Positions 14,005 through 22,700 of a stretch of 40,473 nt of DNA are shown piece by piece (within the stretch, counting starts at the first letter, position 1; each line of letters opens with the position of its first letter). This DNA is from a virus. A model generated the notes under the pieces. That model did no database searches, was not told the DNA's origin, and saw nothing but the letters and a program-made list of their open reading frames with translations. Location of the stretch: the IMG/VR virus record IMGVR_UViG_3300050119_000071, positions 1 to 40,473 of that record. One strand, 5' to 3'. A program made the position numbers and the translations under genes.

Positions 14005-15372
14005 ATGGCTGTAGGCACAGAAGCGGCAGTTCAGGCAGTTGAAATTGAAACATTTACAACTTCCATCCCATCTTTGATCCCAAAGAGCAAGACTCTTTAT
14101 GGTATCGCCAACGCTCAATTTCAAAAAGACCCAGTTAGTTTCTCAACCACTGGTGGTGCAACCAATCGTCCATCATTCCGCGTTCCATTCAAGGTTCAAT
14201 CTGGCTCTGCTATTTCTCAGGGCACTGGAGATGGGGACTTCATGGGAACAGGAAATGCAAGTGACTACGGTTCCTTCACTGTTTCTCCAGTTTGGCACTA
14301 TTCAGTATGTCAGATCACTGCATTGGCTCAGGCTGCAACCAACGGTAAGAAGAAGGGTATCATTGAATACAAGGCAGAAGAATTAAAGAATTCTTTTGAT
14401 TCAACTATGTCTGGTATTGAAGGTATTATGTATTCTGACGGTTCAGGGTTACTTTCTCCTATTCCTTCAAGTGCAACAATCAATAGTCAAACAACCAGTA
14501 GTTCTATCACTGGTCAGGGTCTCCGTGCTATGGCAGTGACAGATAACCAGGTTTTGCAAGTATTCCCATCTGAAGGTGGAGCATCTCGTGGAACTATTAC
14601 TGTTTTGGTCACTTCCCCTCAAACTTCAGCCATCTACTTCACAGGTAGCCTTGTCTCAACCAGCGGTGTTCTCACCAATGGAACTAACTTGACCTCCAAT
14701 GTGTTGCCAGGTGACTATCTTATGATAAATGGTTCCACTGGTGCAGCCGGTTCTTCAACTCAGACCTCCGTTCTTGGGACTCAGGCTTGGAACAACTCTG
14801 CAACCACTGGTTCATTGGCAGGATATAGCCGTTCAACCTATCCCACTCGTGTCAGCACCCCAGCTGTTAACTTGAATGGCGGATCAATTCAGGCTTCATT
14901 GTCTGCTCGTCTACAGGCTATTGTTGGTCGTGCATTGGGTGACGACAACGAAGTTTGGGAAAGTGGATTCTATCTTGTTCCCGAAGATCAGAAGTATGCT
15001 ATCGCACAGAGCAACTACTACAACAAGGAACTTGCCTATCATGAATCCAACTCCAATGGTAGCAAGGGAAGCGTTCCTGATATGTCCTACAAGATGTTCC
15101 AGGAAACTTATGGTGGCCGAGCAGCCAAGTTGTCCTATGTTCAGCCAGCAGGTCGTCTTGACCTAATCCTTGCAAAGAATTGGCATCTTGCACAGTTGTT
15201 TGAACTCAGAACTCACGATTACGGTGGTGGCACAACTGTAGTTCCAGTTCCAGGTTCAAGTGGTTACTACAATGCAAACCAATTCAGTTACGAGGCTTCA
15301 TTTAATTTGGTAAACTCTGCACCAGTTCAGGGTGTTGTGGTTACCAACGCAAGTCAGCCATTCATCTCATAA
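14005..15372 (+). CDS. Major capsid protein
   Basis: 455 aa. Composition and position are typical: directly after the scaffold, with its own promoter region, an excellent ribosome binding site (AAGAGGAT) and a following terminator. The N-terminal arm is Ala/Glu-rich, with an FxVPFKVQ-like segment at about 65-75. A long Ser/Thr/Gly-rich region at about 150-290 looks like an inserted beta domain on the HK97-type fold. The C-terminus returns to conserved-looking features (NEVWESGFYLVPEDQKYA, QFSYEASFNLV). I could not assign a specific capsid family; identity rests on order, size and expression signals. Confidence 0.8.
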   Translation: MAVGTEAAVQAVEIETFTTSIPSLIPKSKTLYGIANAQFQKDPVSFSTTGGATNRPSFRVPFKVQSGSAISQGTGDGDFMGTGNASDYGSFTVSPVWHYSVCQITALAQAATNGKKKGIIEYKAEELKNSFDSTMSGIEGIMYSDGSGLLSPIPSSATINSQTTSSSITGQGLRAMAVTDNQVLQVFPSEGGASRGTITVLVTSPQTSAIYFTGSLVSTSGVLTNGTNLTSNVLPGDYLMINGSTGAAGSSTQTSVLGTQAWNNSATTGSLAGYSRSTYPTRVSTPAVNLNGGSIQASLSARLQAIVGRALGDDNEVWESGFYLVPEDQKYAIAQSNYYNKELAYHESNSNGSKGSVPDMSYKMFQETYGGRAAKLSYVQPAGRLDLILAKNWHLAQLFELRTHDYGGGTTVVPVPGSSGYYNANQFSYEASFNLVNSAPVQGVVVTNASQPFIS

Positions 15373-15383
15373 TTAACCCAGTC

Positions 15384-15419
15384 AAAGAAGCCCTATTAGA
15401 GTCTTAATGGGGCTTCTTT
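15384..15419 (+). terminator. Rho-independent terminator after capsid gene
   Basis: AAAGAAGCCC/GGGCTTCTTT, a perfect 10-bp stem with a 16-base loop, starting 12 bases after the capsid stop; the stem itself ends in TTCTTT and AAATAAA follows. Probably a partial terminator giving high capsid mRNA relative to downstream genes. Confidence 0.7.
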
Positions 15420-15443
15420 AAATAAAGTGTAAGGAGACCAGTA

Positions 15444-15893
15444 ATGAGTAATACAGAAAGTTCAGTTTATGTAGACAAGCGTAAGGTAACAGAGGAAGGC
15501 GAAGCAAAACCAGAGGTTAAATTATCTGAAATAAAGATTTTAACAGCATCGGATTTTGCAGACTATGAAAGTCCAAAACCTATCTTTGATCGTATTCTTG
15601 TTAAGTTAAATCCAGAGGAATCTGATTTAGCATTTGGAAGTTCCCATATCTTTATTCCCGATTCTGCAAAGCGTTCCTCCAATAAAGGTGTAGTTGTTTC
15701 GGTTGCAGATTCATATATTGTCAATGGTATCCCCCAACCAATGAATAATCTTGTTGGAGTTGGTGATATTGTTACAATAGGTGAGCACAATAGAGAAGAA
15801 ATTAAGTTTGATAATCAAATTTTCTATCTGGTTCGTATTCACGATGTTAAGTTGATCACCAGAATCATCTATAAGTTGCCTGATCCAGCATGA
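15444..15893 (+). CDS. GroES-like co-chaperonin
   Basis: 149 aa with a roughly 45-residue N-terminal extension before a Cpn10-like core (about 45-140): PIFDRILVKL, a mobile-loop-like segment (EESDLAFGSSHIFIPDSA), GVVVSVAD, VGVGDIVTIGEH and FYLVRIHDVKLITR, matching the order of GroES strands. Phage co-chaperonins such as T4 gp31 replace GroES on the host GroEL to fold the capsid protein. The gene comes directly after the capsid gene, which supports that role. It carries the leader GTGTAAGGAGACC; the stop overlaps the next start as ATGA. The core assignment is good; the extension is not recognised. Confidence 0.8.
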   Translation: MSNTESSVYVDKRKVTEEGEAKPEVKLSEIKILTASDFADYESPKPIFDRILVKLNPEESDLAFGSSHIFIPDSAKRSSNKGVVVSVADSYIVNGIPQPMNNLVGVGDIVTIGEHNREEIKFDNQIFYLVRIHDVKLITRIIYKLPDPA

Positions 15894-16615
15894 TCAATAA
15901 CTATAGTATAAAAGTTAAAGAAAGAATTCAATGCCCCGAAGAATTTCAGCAGAGAATCAATGAAGTGGCAGGTTTCAATCGTTATGGAGAACCAAACTAT
16001 AAATTAGTTTGGGCGCAAACAGAGACTCAGATTCAAGGTGGTCACTGGAATAACGAAGATGGATCATTCACAGGTTATAGAGAGATTTTGAAGGGCGATG
16101 GTCTTCCTCATTGGATGTTAATGCAATGGACTGATGCTGGAAAGAGTGCAGAGATGCCTCATCTTGAAGGCGAAGGTCCAGTATTGTGGTATATCAACAA
16201 TACAGATACTCAAACTGGTTTAAGTTATCTTGGAGAATATCCATATCACGGAAGTTACCAAATTGTTTTGACTTTATGTGCAAAATGGTTTGATGATGGA
16301 AAGTTATGTATTGAACCAATGCCTCTGACAACTGATATTCTCAATTTAATGATTCCTATTATTGAAGCATCAATGACAGTATCCTTAAAAGCCAAATTGA
16401 AGTATATGGAAGAAGAGGAAGAAAGGGAAGAAAAACAAAGGGTAACCGATTTTGAAGATATGTATAGGGATATTAGAATCAATCCCAATCTATGTGCAAG
16501 TTGGTTGGAAGATAAGCAGAGAAAGATAGAACAAACCTGGAATTCTGCCTTGGTTCAAAAGGCTCAGGCTATGAGAAGCAAGGGTAATTCATTTCAAAGT
16601 AATCATCAACTATAA
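15890..16615 (+). CDS. Hypothetical protein
   Basis: 241 aa, not recognised. Mixed alpha/beta, Trp-rich in the first half (WAQTETQIQGGHWNN, LPHWMLMQW), with a highly charged coiled-coil-like segment at about 168-190 (EEEEEREEKQR). No membrane segment. Coupled to the co-chaperonin gene by an ATGA overlap, so it is probably made with it. Similar proteins may occur after the capsid gene in related environmental phages. Confidence 0.7.
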   Translation: MINNYSIKVKERIQCPEEFQQRINEVAGFNRYGEPNYKLVWAQTETQIQGGHWNNEDGSFTGYREILKGDGLPHWMLMQWTDAGKSAEMPHLEGEGPVLWYINNTDTQTGLSYLGEYPYHGSYQIVLTLCAKWFDDGKLCIEPMPLTTDILNLMIPIIEASMTVSLKAKLKYMEEEEEREEKQRVTDFEDMYRDIRINPNLCASWLEDKQRKIEQTWNSALVQKAQAMRSKGNSFQSNHQL

Positions 16616-16631
16616 GTGTAAGGAGACCGTA

Positions 16632-17387
16632 ATGAGCAATACCAATATTTCATTGGACAAACTGTTGTCCAAAGTAACAGTGGAAGAATTAATTGAGTTT
16701 CTTCTGGAAAAGAAAAATGAAGCAAAACCAAAGGAAAGTGTAAAATCAATTCTAACCGAAACTATAAAAATGGACAGGGAAGCAACACGAAAAGCCAATT
16801 TTTCAACTAACAAAGTAGATTTTGTAACAAATGATGTGTTGGAAACTAATGTAACTCCTATCTACATCTACAATATTTCCAATATTGAGTTTTTTATTAG
16901 TCGTCCACCAAATTTTCCTCGTGTGTTGATTAGGAAATGTCCTCTGGATCAGGAATATATTCAAGTGGGTTCTTTAACTCATCCATTTATTGAAATGTAT
17001 GACGATGTTCATCTTAATGGAGAAAAAACTTTAAGAAGTGTGGATGGATTTAGAGAAGCATCAAGATTATTGAATCCTCATAGTTTTAGTAACTTACCTG
17101 AGCATCAATGGAATGATCAATTTGAAGATATCTATTCCAATCATCAAGGCCAGAACCTAAATAATTACGGTGTTTTTTGGAGTTTGAACCAACTTCCAAC
17201 TCGTGAAGAACTGGATAAAGCCAAGTTGAAACTTTTAGAAACTTATGCCAAAGAATTACAGAAAATGTTTTTAATTGAAAAAGAAAGTGAAAGTCAAGCA
17301 CAGCAATATGCCAACAATATTAGTCACGCTGCCGCGAGTTATTTCTCTATCAATACAAGTTGGCATCAAACACTAGTAAAGAAATAA
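16632..17387 (+). CDS. Tandem paralogue 1, unknown virion-region protein
   Basis: 251 aa. Residues about 75-115 and 140-150 closely match the next gene: PIYIYNIS, SRPPNFPRVLI, CPLDQEYIQVGSLTHPFIE and GFREASRLL, then GVFWSLN and a C-terminal helix with NNISHAAASYF. This is a tandem gene duplication. The first 70 residues are a variable charged helical region. No zinc ribbon, unlike its partner. Function unknown; it has the leader GTGTAAGGAGACC, like the co-chaperonin gene. Confidence 0.75.
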   Translation: MSNTNISLDKLLSKVTVEELIEFLLEKKNEAKPKESVKSILTETIKMDREATRKANFSTNKVDFVTNDVLETNVTPIYIYNISNIEFFISRPPNFPRVLIRKCPLDQEYIQVGSLTHPFIEMYDDVHLNGEKTLRSVDGFREASRLLNPHSFSNLPEHQWNDQFEDIYSNHQGQNLNNYGVFWSLNQLPTREELDKAKLKLLETYAKELQKMFLIEKESESQAQQYANNISHAAASYFSINTSWHQTLVKK

Positions 17388-17399
17388 AAGGAGACTGTA

Positions 17400-18221
17400 A
17401 TGAGATTAGACACCGTTAGTTCAGCACAGAAATCAAATGCAGAGAATGCAAAAATTTTCCCTTCATATATCTATGCAGAAGATATTAATGATTCAATTCA
17501 ATTCAAACCGATTTATTTATATAACATATCTCATATTGAATTCAGTATTAGTCGTCCACCAAATTTCCCCCGTATGTTGATTAAGGCTTGTCCGTTGGAT
17601 CAGGAATACATTCAAGTTGGCTCTTTAACTCATCCATTTATTGAATTTGTTTATGATGAGCAAGGCGTAAGGAATGCAAGACCAGTCAACGGTTTCAGAG
17701 AAGCATCTCGGTTGCTCTGTCCAAGAAATCCAGGAATGACTCCTGAATCTCAAGACTTTAGAATGGCAGAAGACCCAATGGCTGCATCACAAGGCGATAA
17801 TCTGAACATCTATGGTGTTTTCTGGAGTTTGAACAATCCTCCTACTCGTGAAGATTTGGATAAGGCTAAGGAAAGACTTGAAATTACCTTCAAGAATGAA
17901 CTTTCAAAAATGGCATCAATTGAAATGGAAAGTCCTGCAAATGCAGCACAATGTGCCAATCGTATTAGTCACGCAGCCGCTGAATATTTTGATCAGAATA
18001 CCACTTGGCATAAATCAGATTGGGTAAAGAAGGCAAGCGCAGTAAATGCAAAAATTCAGTCTGAGAAGTCATACAAAGAGTGCCCGGAATGTGGTCACGA
18101 TGATATCCCTCTAAAGGCAAAGAAATGCTTTTATCAAGGATGTGGATGGAGATTTGATCAAGAATCAACAGATAAAGAACTCGTTACTGTTGGAATTGCC
18201 AAATCAAAAGTAACCAAATAA
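17400..18221 (+). CDS. Tandem paralogue 2 with C-terminal zinc ribbon
   Basis: 273 aa. It shares the core of the previous gene (SRPPNFPRMLI, CPLDQEYIQVGSLTHPFIE, GFREASRLL, GVFWSLN) but has a shorter N-terminus and an extra C-terminal zinc ribbon at about 222-250: CPECG followed by C-x4-C (CFYQGC). The domain may have been gained here or lost in the paralogue. Proteins like this with long conserved PNFPR...DQEYI cores seem confined to phage virion regions. AAAGGAGACTGTA precedes the ATG. Function unknown. Confidence 0.75.
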   Translation: MRLDTVSSAQKSNAENAKIFPSYIYAEDINDSIQFKPIYLYNISHIEFSISRPPNFPRMLIKACPLDQEYIQVGSLTHPFIEFVYDEQGVRNARPVNGFREASRLLCPRNPGMTPESQDFRMAEDPMAASQGDNLNIYGVFWSLNNPPTREDLDKAKERLEITFKNELSKMASIEMESPANAAQCANRISHAAAEYFDQNTTWHKSDWVKKASAVNAKIQSEKSYKECPECGHDDIPLKAKKCFYQGCGWRFDQESTDKELVTVGIAKSKVTK

Positions 18222-18231
18222 GATTGATCTT

Positions 18232-18298
18232 TGGGTCTTGTAGTGCCAATATATTTTGAAGATGGTCTCCTCATTTTACATAACACAAACAAGACCCA
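18232..18298. other. Long-spaced inverted repeat before connector gene
   Basis: TGGGTCTTGT (18232-18241) and ACAAGACCCA (18289-18298) are a perfect 10-bp inverted repeat around 47 AT-rich bases. In the mRNA it would form a stem ending about 19 bases before the connector ATG. The loop contains GGTCTCC, complementary to the GGAGACC ribosome binding sites used elsewhere in the genome. Confidence 0.5.
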
Positions 18299-18317
18299 TC
18301 GTATTTCGGAGCAATAA

Positions 18318-19139
18318 ATGCCAATAGTTCCACAAAATAATTTTCCATCCCTGAATACCATAGCCAATTTGGCACGATCAATCGTCGATGACGACAAGGC
18401 CGGTGCAACTGGAACTCCAGGAGAAGGGCAGATTTTAACCAATACTTCGGTTCAACTGCAAAATTTTATGAATTCAGCCATTAGAGACCTGTGGCGAGAT
18501 ACACGAATTATGGGTCAACCTTCCCTTATCAAAGATAATGTATTGGTTTATGGGATTCCACCTGTTAATAGTCCATATGGAGTGGGAACACCTAATCCAG
18601 CAATTCAGACAAGTTTGACCTTTACTGGTTTCTTTGATGGATTGGAAATGTGGGGTAACTATACACTTCCAAGTGATTTAATCTATCCTTTGGAAGTGTG
18701 GGGAAGACAGAATGGTTCACAAAATTCTTTCACTAAAATAAAACAATCCACCGGTCCTCTTCCATCAGTTATTCAGACTTCCTATCTAAACGAATGGGAA
18801 TGGAGAACGGATCAAATCTGGTTTCAGGGTGCCACGGTCCTATATGATCTAAGACTTAGATACTATGCAAAGTATCTTGATCTTGCAACAGTGGGGATTA
18901 ATTGGAGTACCACCTATGTTCCTATTATGGATTGTGAAGAGGCGTTGGCAGATAAAATTTCAGTAAGATATGCTCAGAGATTGGGAGGAGATGCTTTGGC
19001 AGATGCAAGAGTTACTGCTGCGGCATCATTATTGAAACTTCGCCAACAAATTACACGAGATAGACAAAAGATTGACTACAGATTTGGTGCATATGCAGAT
19101 GGTCAAGGTGGTAATCAGTTTGAAGGTTTATTGTATTAA
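18318..19139 (+). CDS. Head-tail connector (adaptor) protein
   Basis: 273 aa. Helical N-terminus (NTIANLARSIVDD, LQNFMNSAIRDLWRDTRI), a central beta region and a helical C-terminus (CEEALADKISVRYAQRL...), the shape of podoviral adaptor proteins such as P22 gp4 or T7 gp11 that ring the portal. The start codon follows CGGAGCAATAA. Position between capsid and nozzle genes agrees. Assignment by layout and position. Confidence 0.65.
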   Translation: MPIVPQNNFPSLNTIANLARSIVDDDKAGATGTPGEGQILTNTSVQLQNFMNSAIRDLWRDTRIMGQPSLIKDNVLVYGIPPVNSPYGVGTPNPAIQTSLTFTGFFDGLEMWGNYTLPSDLIYPLEVWGRQNGSQNSFTKIKQSTGPLPSVIQTSYLNEWEWRTDQIWFQGATVLYDLRLRYYAKYLDLATVGINWSTTYVPIMDCEEALADKISVRYAQRLGGDALADARVTAAASLLKLRQQITRDRQKIDYRFGAYADGQGGNQFEGLLY

Positions 19140-19174
19140 GGTTTCTAAATTCTAAATTCAAAGAGGCAAAATTT

Positions 19175-19756
19175 ATGGCTATTACATTCAATCCATTTTC
19201 AGGTGCTGGTTCTATCTCAAACGAGTCAACTCGTCAGGATGTATACGGCAATGTTGCGTTCACCTCAAACTATATTACAGGCGGACTTGTCCCCAACTGG
19301 TCAAATCTTACAGATACTGCTGGACAGTCTGTTATTCTCAGTGCAGATCAAGTGGGTCAAGGTTTCAATATTACTCAGATTGGCGTAACCTCTAATGTTG
19401 CCACCATTCTTGCAGTTAATACTTTGACTGTAGGACAGTCTGTTATTTTCAATTCTGCAAATGGAAACGCCGCTCCTTTGAACGGTGTCACTGCATTGGT
19501 CAGCAATCTCTCAAACATTGGATTTACAGTTCCATTTGTTACTGCAAACTTTGGCAATGTTCCAGTAACAGGAGTTGCCGCGTTGGTAATCGGACCATCT
19601 GATTTCTGGCCGGTATCTGTAGCAGGCTCTGGAAATACTTATGTATATAACAAGGCAAATGCATCAGTTCAAGTATTCTCAGGAAATGTTCAGGTTGCAA
19701 ATAACACTCCAATCGTTGATACCATTACTGCTCTTGCATCCTACGTCAGAAGTTAA
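19175..19756 (+). CDS. Structural protein with Ig-like beta domain
   Basis: 193 aa, beta-rich and low in charge. The centre (about 65-135: VATILAVNTLTVGQSVIFNS...GFTVPF) looks like the beta sandwich that also appears in the next gene (around 21070-21310), so a shared adhesion or decoration domain is likely. No enzyme motif. Probable virion surface or decoration protein. Confidence 0.65.
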   Translation: MAITFNPFSGAGSISNESTRQDVYGNVAFTSNYITGGLVPNWSNLTDTAGQSVILSADQVGQGFNITQIGVTSNVATILAVNTLTVGQSVIFNSANGNAAPLNGVTALVSNLSNIGFTVPFVTANFGNVPVTGVAALVIGPSDFWPVSVAGSGNTYVYNKANASVQVFSGNVQVANNTPIVDTITALASYVRS

Positions 19757-19775
19757 GTTATTGGGGGACTAAAAT

Positions 19776-22700
19776 ATGTCTTTCAATGCTAAAAATAGAG
19801 GTATTGCCCAACTTGATACCTTCTCGGGAACTGTTACGCTTGCCCAAGCCACTGACATCCCAGAAGGAGGTTCTCCGAGAAATCAGAATGTGGATTTCTC
19901 GGTGGGCGGTGCGTTTACACGTCAAGGTTTAGAGAATCCATTTACTTATGCAAATGCCTATGTTGGACCTGGTGGTGGAGGTAATGCATCGGTTATTTCA
20001 TTTGCAGGTTCACCAACTTGGGAAAACCCTGATAATACTCTGTTGAATACTGGGGTTTATGCAACCTCAACTCTTGATCCTCTTGGAATTTATAGTATTG
20101 AAGTAGTCAATGTTAAAGCAGGACTTGAGACAACGAGTTATTTGATTGTAACCTTCACACAGTCCGTTCCCGAATATGTTTCAGGGCAGACATACACCTT
20201 CTCAGGTGTGACAAATTACACTTTAATCAATGGTCAAACTTACCCTGTGTTGACTCCTGGATATTATACACCACTAAGTGCAGATCAGGCCGCATTTTCT
20301 CTAGGTTCCACCACCGCACACAATCCCCTACAGCCAAATTATTCCACCACTCCCGATACTGGATATGGGGTTGTGAGTGGTTATACCGCAGCAACTATAA
20401 CCGATGGTATTGATATTACACACTTTGGTTTTTCTGTTGCGCCCACCTTAACTCCACAGGGTTTTGTAGTTGATATTCTCAACTTTGCAAATTCAGCATC
20501 CCATATTACATCTACTCTATCGGTTCAATTTTTGAAAAATGGAAATCCAGTGGGAAATCCAGTTTCTGCAACTATGAATCTTAATACTCCCGGTGTTATT
20601 ACCGTGGGTGCATCAAACAATTTATTTGGTGCAAATTGGGAATATAGTGATTTGAATAGCACTGGTTTTGGAGTGCAAATTCGCGCATCCAGCAATGGAT
20701 ATTCAAATATCAATGTTGGTTATGTTCAAATTCAGGCATATTTCACGCCTTCTCTAAATGATTTCAATTTCGTTCAAACTTATCAAGATAACTTCGGTGA
20801 TATCTATACCACCGCATTGGATTCTGGTGGTCAAGTTTACATAGAGTATGTCAATACGTCTCCAAATGTTTTAACTCCTCTATTCTCAGGTGTTCCTGCC
20901 AATTCATTTGCCACAGGATTTACCGCAGATTCAAGACAATATCTTGCCTTCTCAGACCTTACCGAAGGAGTCTATCCCCCCACTCAAATAATAGGAACAA
21001 CAGATGCTCAAGTCGGATGGGAAGATAGAGTATCTCAAGTAGGACCAGGAGCACCTCCTTCCTTCTTGGGAACACTATCGGCAGGTTCTGTGGCAAATAT
21101 AACTGCCTATTCAACTGCCAATAGTATTGTAACTCTTACAGCCAATAATATTTTTACAGCAGGGGAAGTTGTGACTGTCAATGTAAGTGCCGGTCCCACT
21201 TACTTAAATGGAGGGGAATTTAATGTTCTTGGAACTGGACTTTCCACAACACAATTGGAAGTATTCTACTCTGGTGCATCTGGAAGTGGATCGGCAACTG
21301 GAAACGTTGTTCCTCAATATACCTACCCAATAAGTGCTGCTCCAAATGGCATAACTCAGTATCCATTTTGGAACCCCACTATCGGGGGTCCAAGCAGTTT
21401 GGCAGACGTATTGCAAAGTTCTGGACCGGGATCAACAGATGCGGGAACAGTGGTGACAATTTATTATTTGAATGCCTATGTTTATCAAAATGGCGTTGAT
21501 ATCAATTTGTCCACTGCTTTCAATCAAAAACTATTTTCGGTTTATGTATATGTTTCGGGAACTGATCTTCCCGCCGCCAACGGAACTCAACTTGTCACAG
21601 GAATAGGAATCGGAACTCCTCCAGGTGGAGGGGATCAATGCTATTACTTTACATTTAATGTACCTTCTTCAACATATGTTAATATCGGTGGAGGGACGCC
21701 TGGTCAATATCAGTTAACTGTTGCAACTCTCAATACTGCACTTCCATTACCTGGGGTTTCAACTGGTGATCAGGTTACTATTTCATCTGATCCAATATCT
21801 TCGTGGAATCAAACCTGGAGTGTAGTCAATGCTATAAATTCAGGTATATATGCAATTTCTCAAACTTCAATGAGTAATGTGGGAGTTGCAACATATAATT
21901 GGTCTTTGGCAGGTGGAACTATAACTGCTCCAGTTGCCGGTCAACTTGTTACTGTGACTGGAACTCTATCTGGACTAAATCCCTCCAATACCTATAATGT
22001 AACTGATGCTGCAATACAATCAGTTACAGGAGTATCCTCTGGAACTTTTACAGTGGCTGGCTTTACAGCCAATGCTGTTGAAACTGTCGTTCAGCAAGGT
22101 TCATTGGCAACAACAAGTGGAACAAAGTTTCAGATTGATCCAGGACCACTATCATATCAAAATTCATCCGATCCTATCTATGGAAACTCAGGTGGTGGAT
22201 TTATAACTCTGGTTGGTTCAACTTCTGTTATTGTGGGGCAGGGAACAAGACAGGGAACAGTATTTTTTATTACACGAAATGGATATTGGACTCGTCCGGC
22301 AGCCCCAGCAACTTTTGACACTACTTCCAATACAAATTACATATTGGTTTCAAATATTCCTATTGGACCTGAGAATGTTGTTGCACGGGCAATTGTTTTT
22401 ACAGAAGCAGGACAGAACGGACAGCCCGGTGGAAGTTACTATACTATTCCAACTCCAGTTCAATTTTATTATAATAATGTAAGTTATCTTTCCTCATCTT
22501 TGATTATTTGGGATAATGTCACAACTGCCGCCAAGTTTACTTTTCCAGATTCAGTTCTCCTAAATGCAACAGAAATTGATGTTCAGGGAAATGATTTATT
22601 TGAATTAAATGATATGGCAAGTGCAGGATGGAATGCTGAATATGCAGGAAGAAGTGTTTGGGGTCTTGTAAACAACAAAGTTCAAAATTTCACCAATCTA

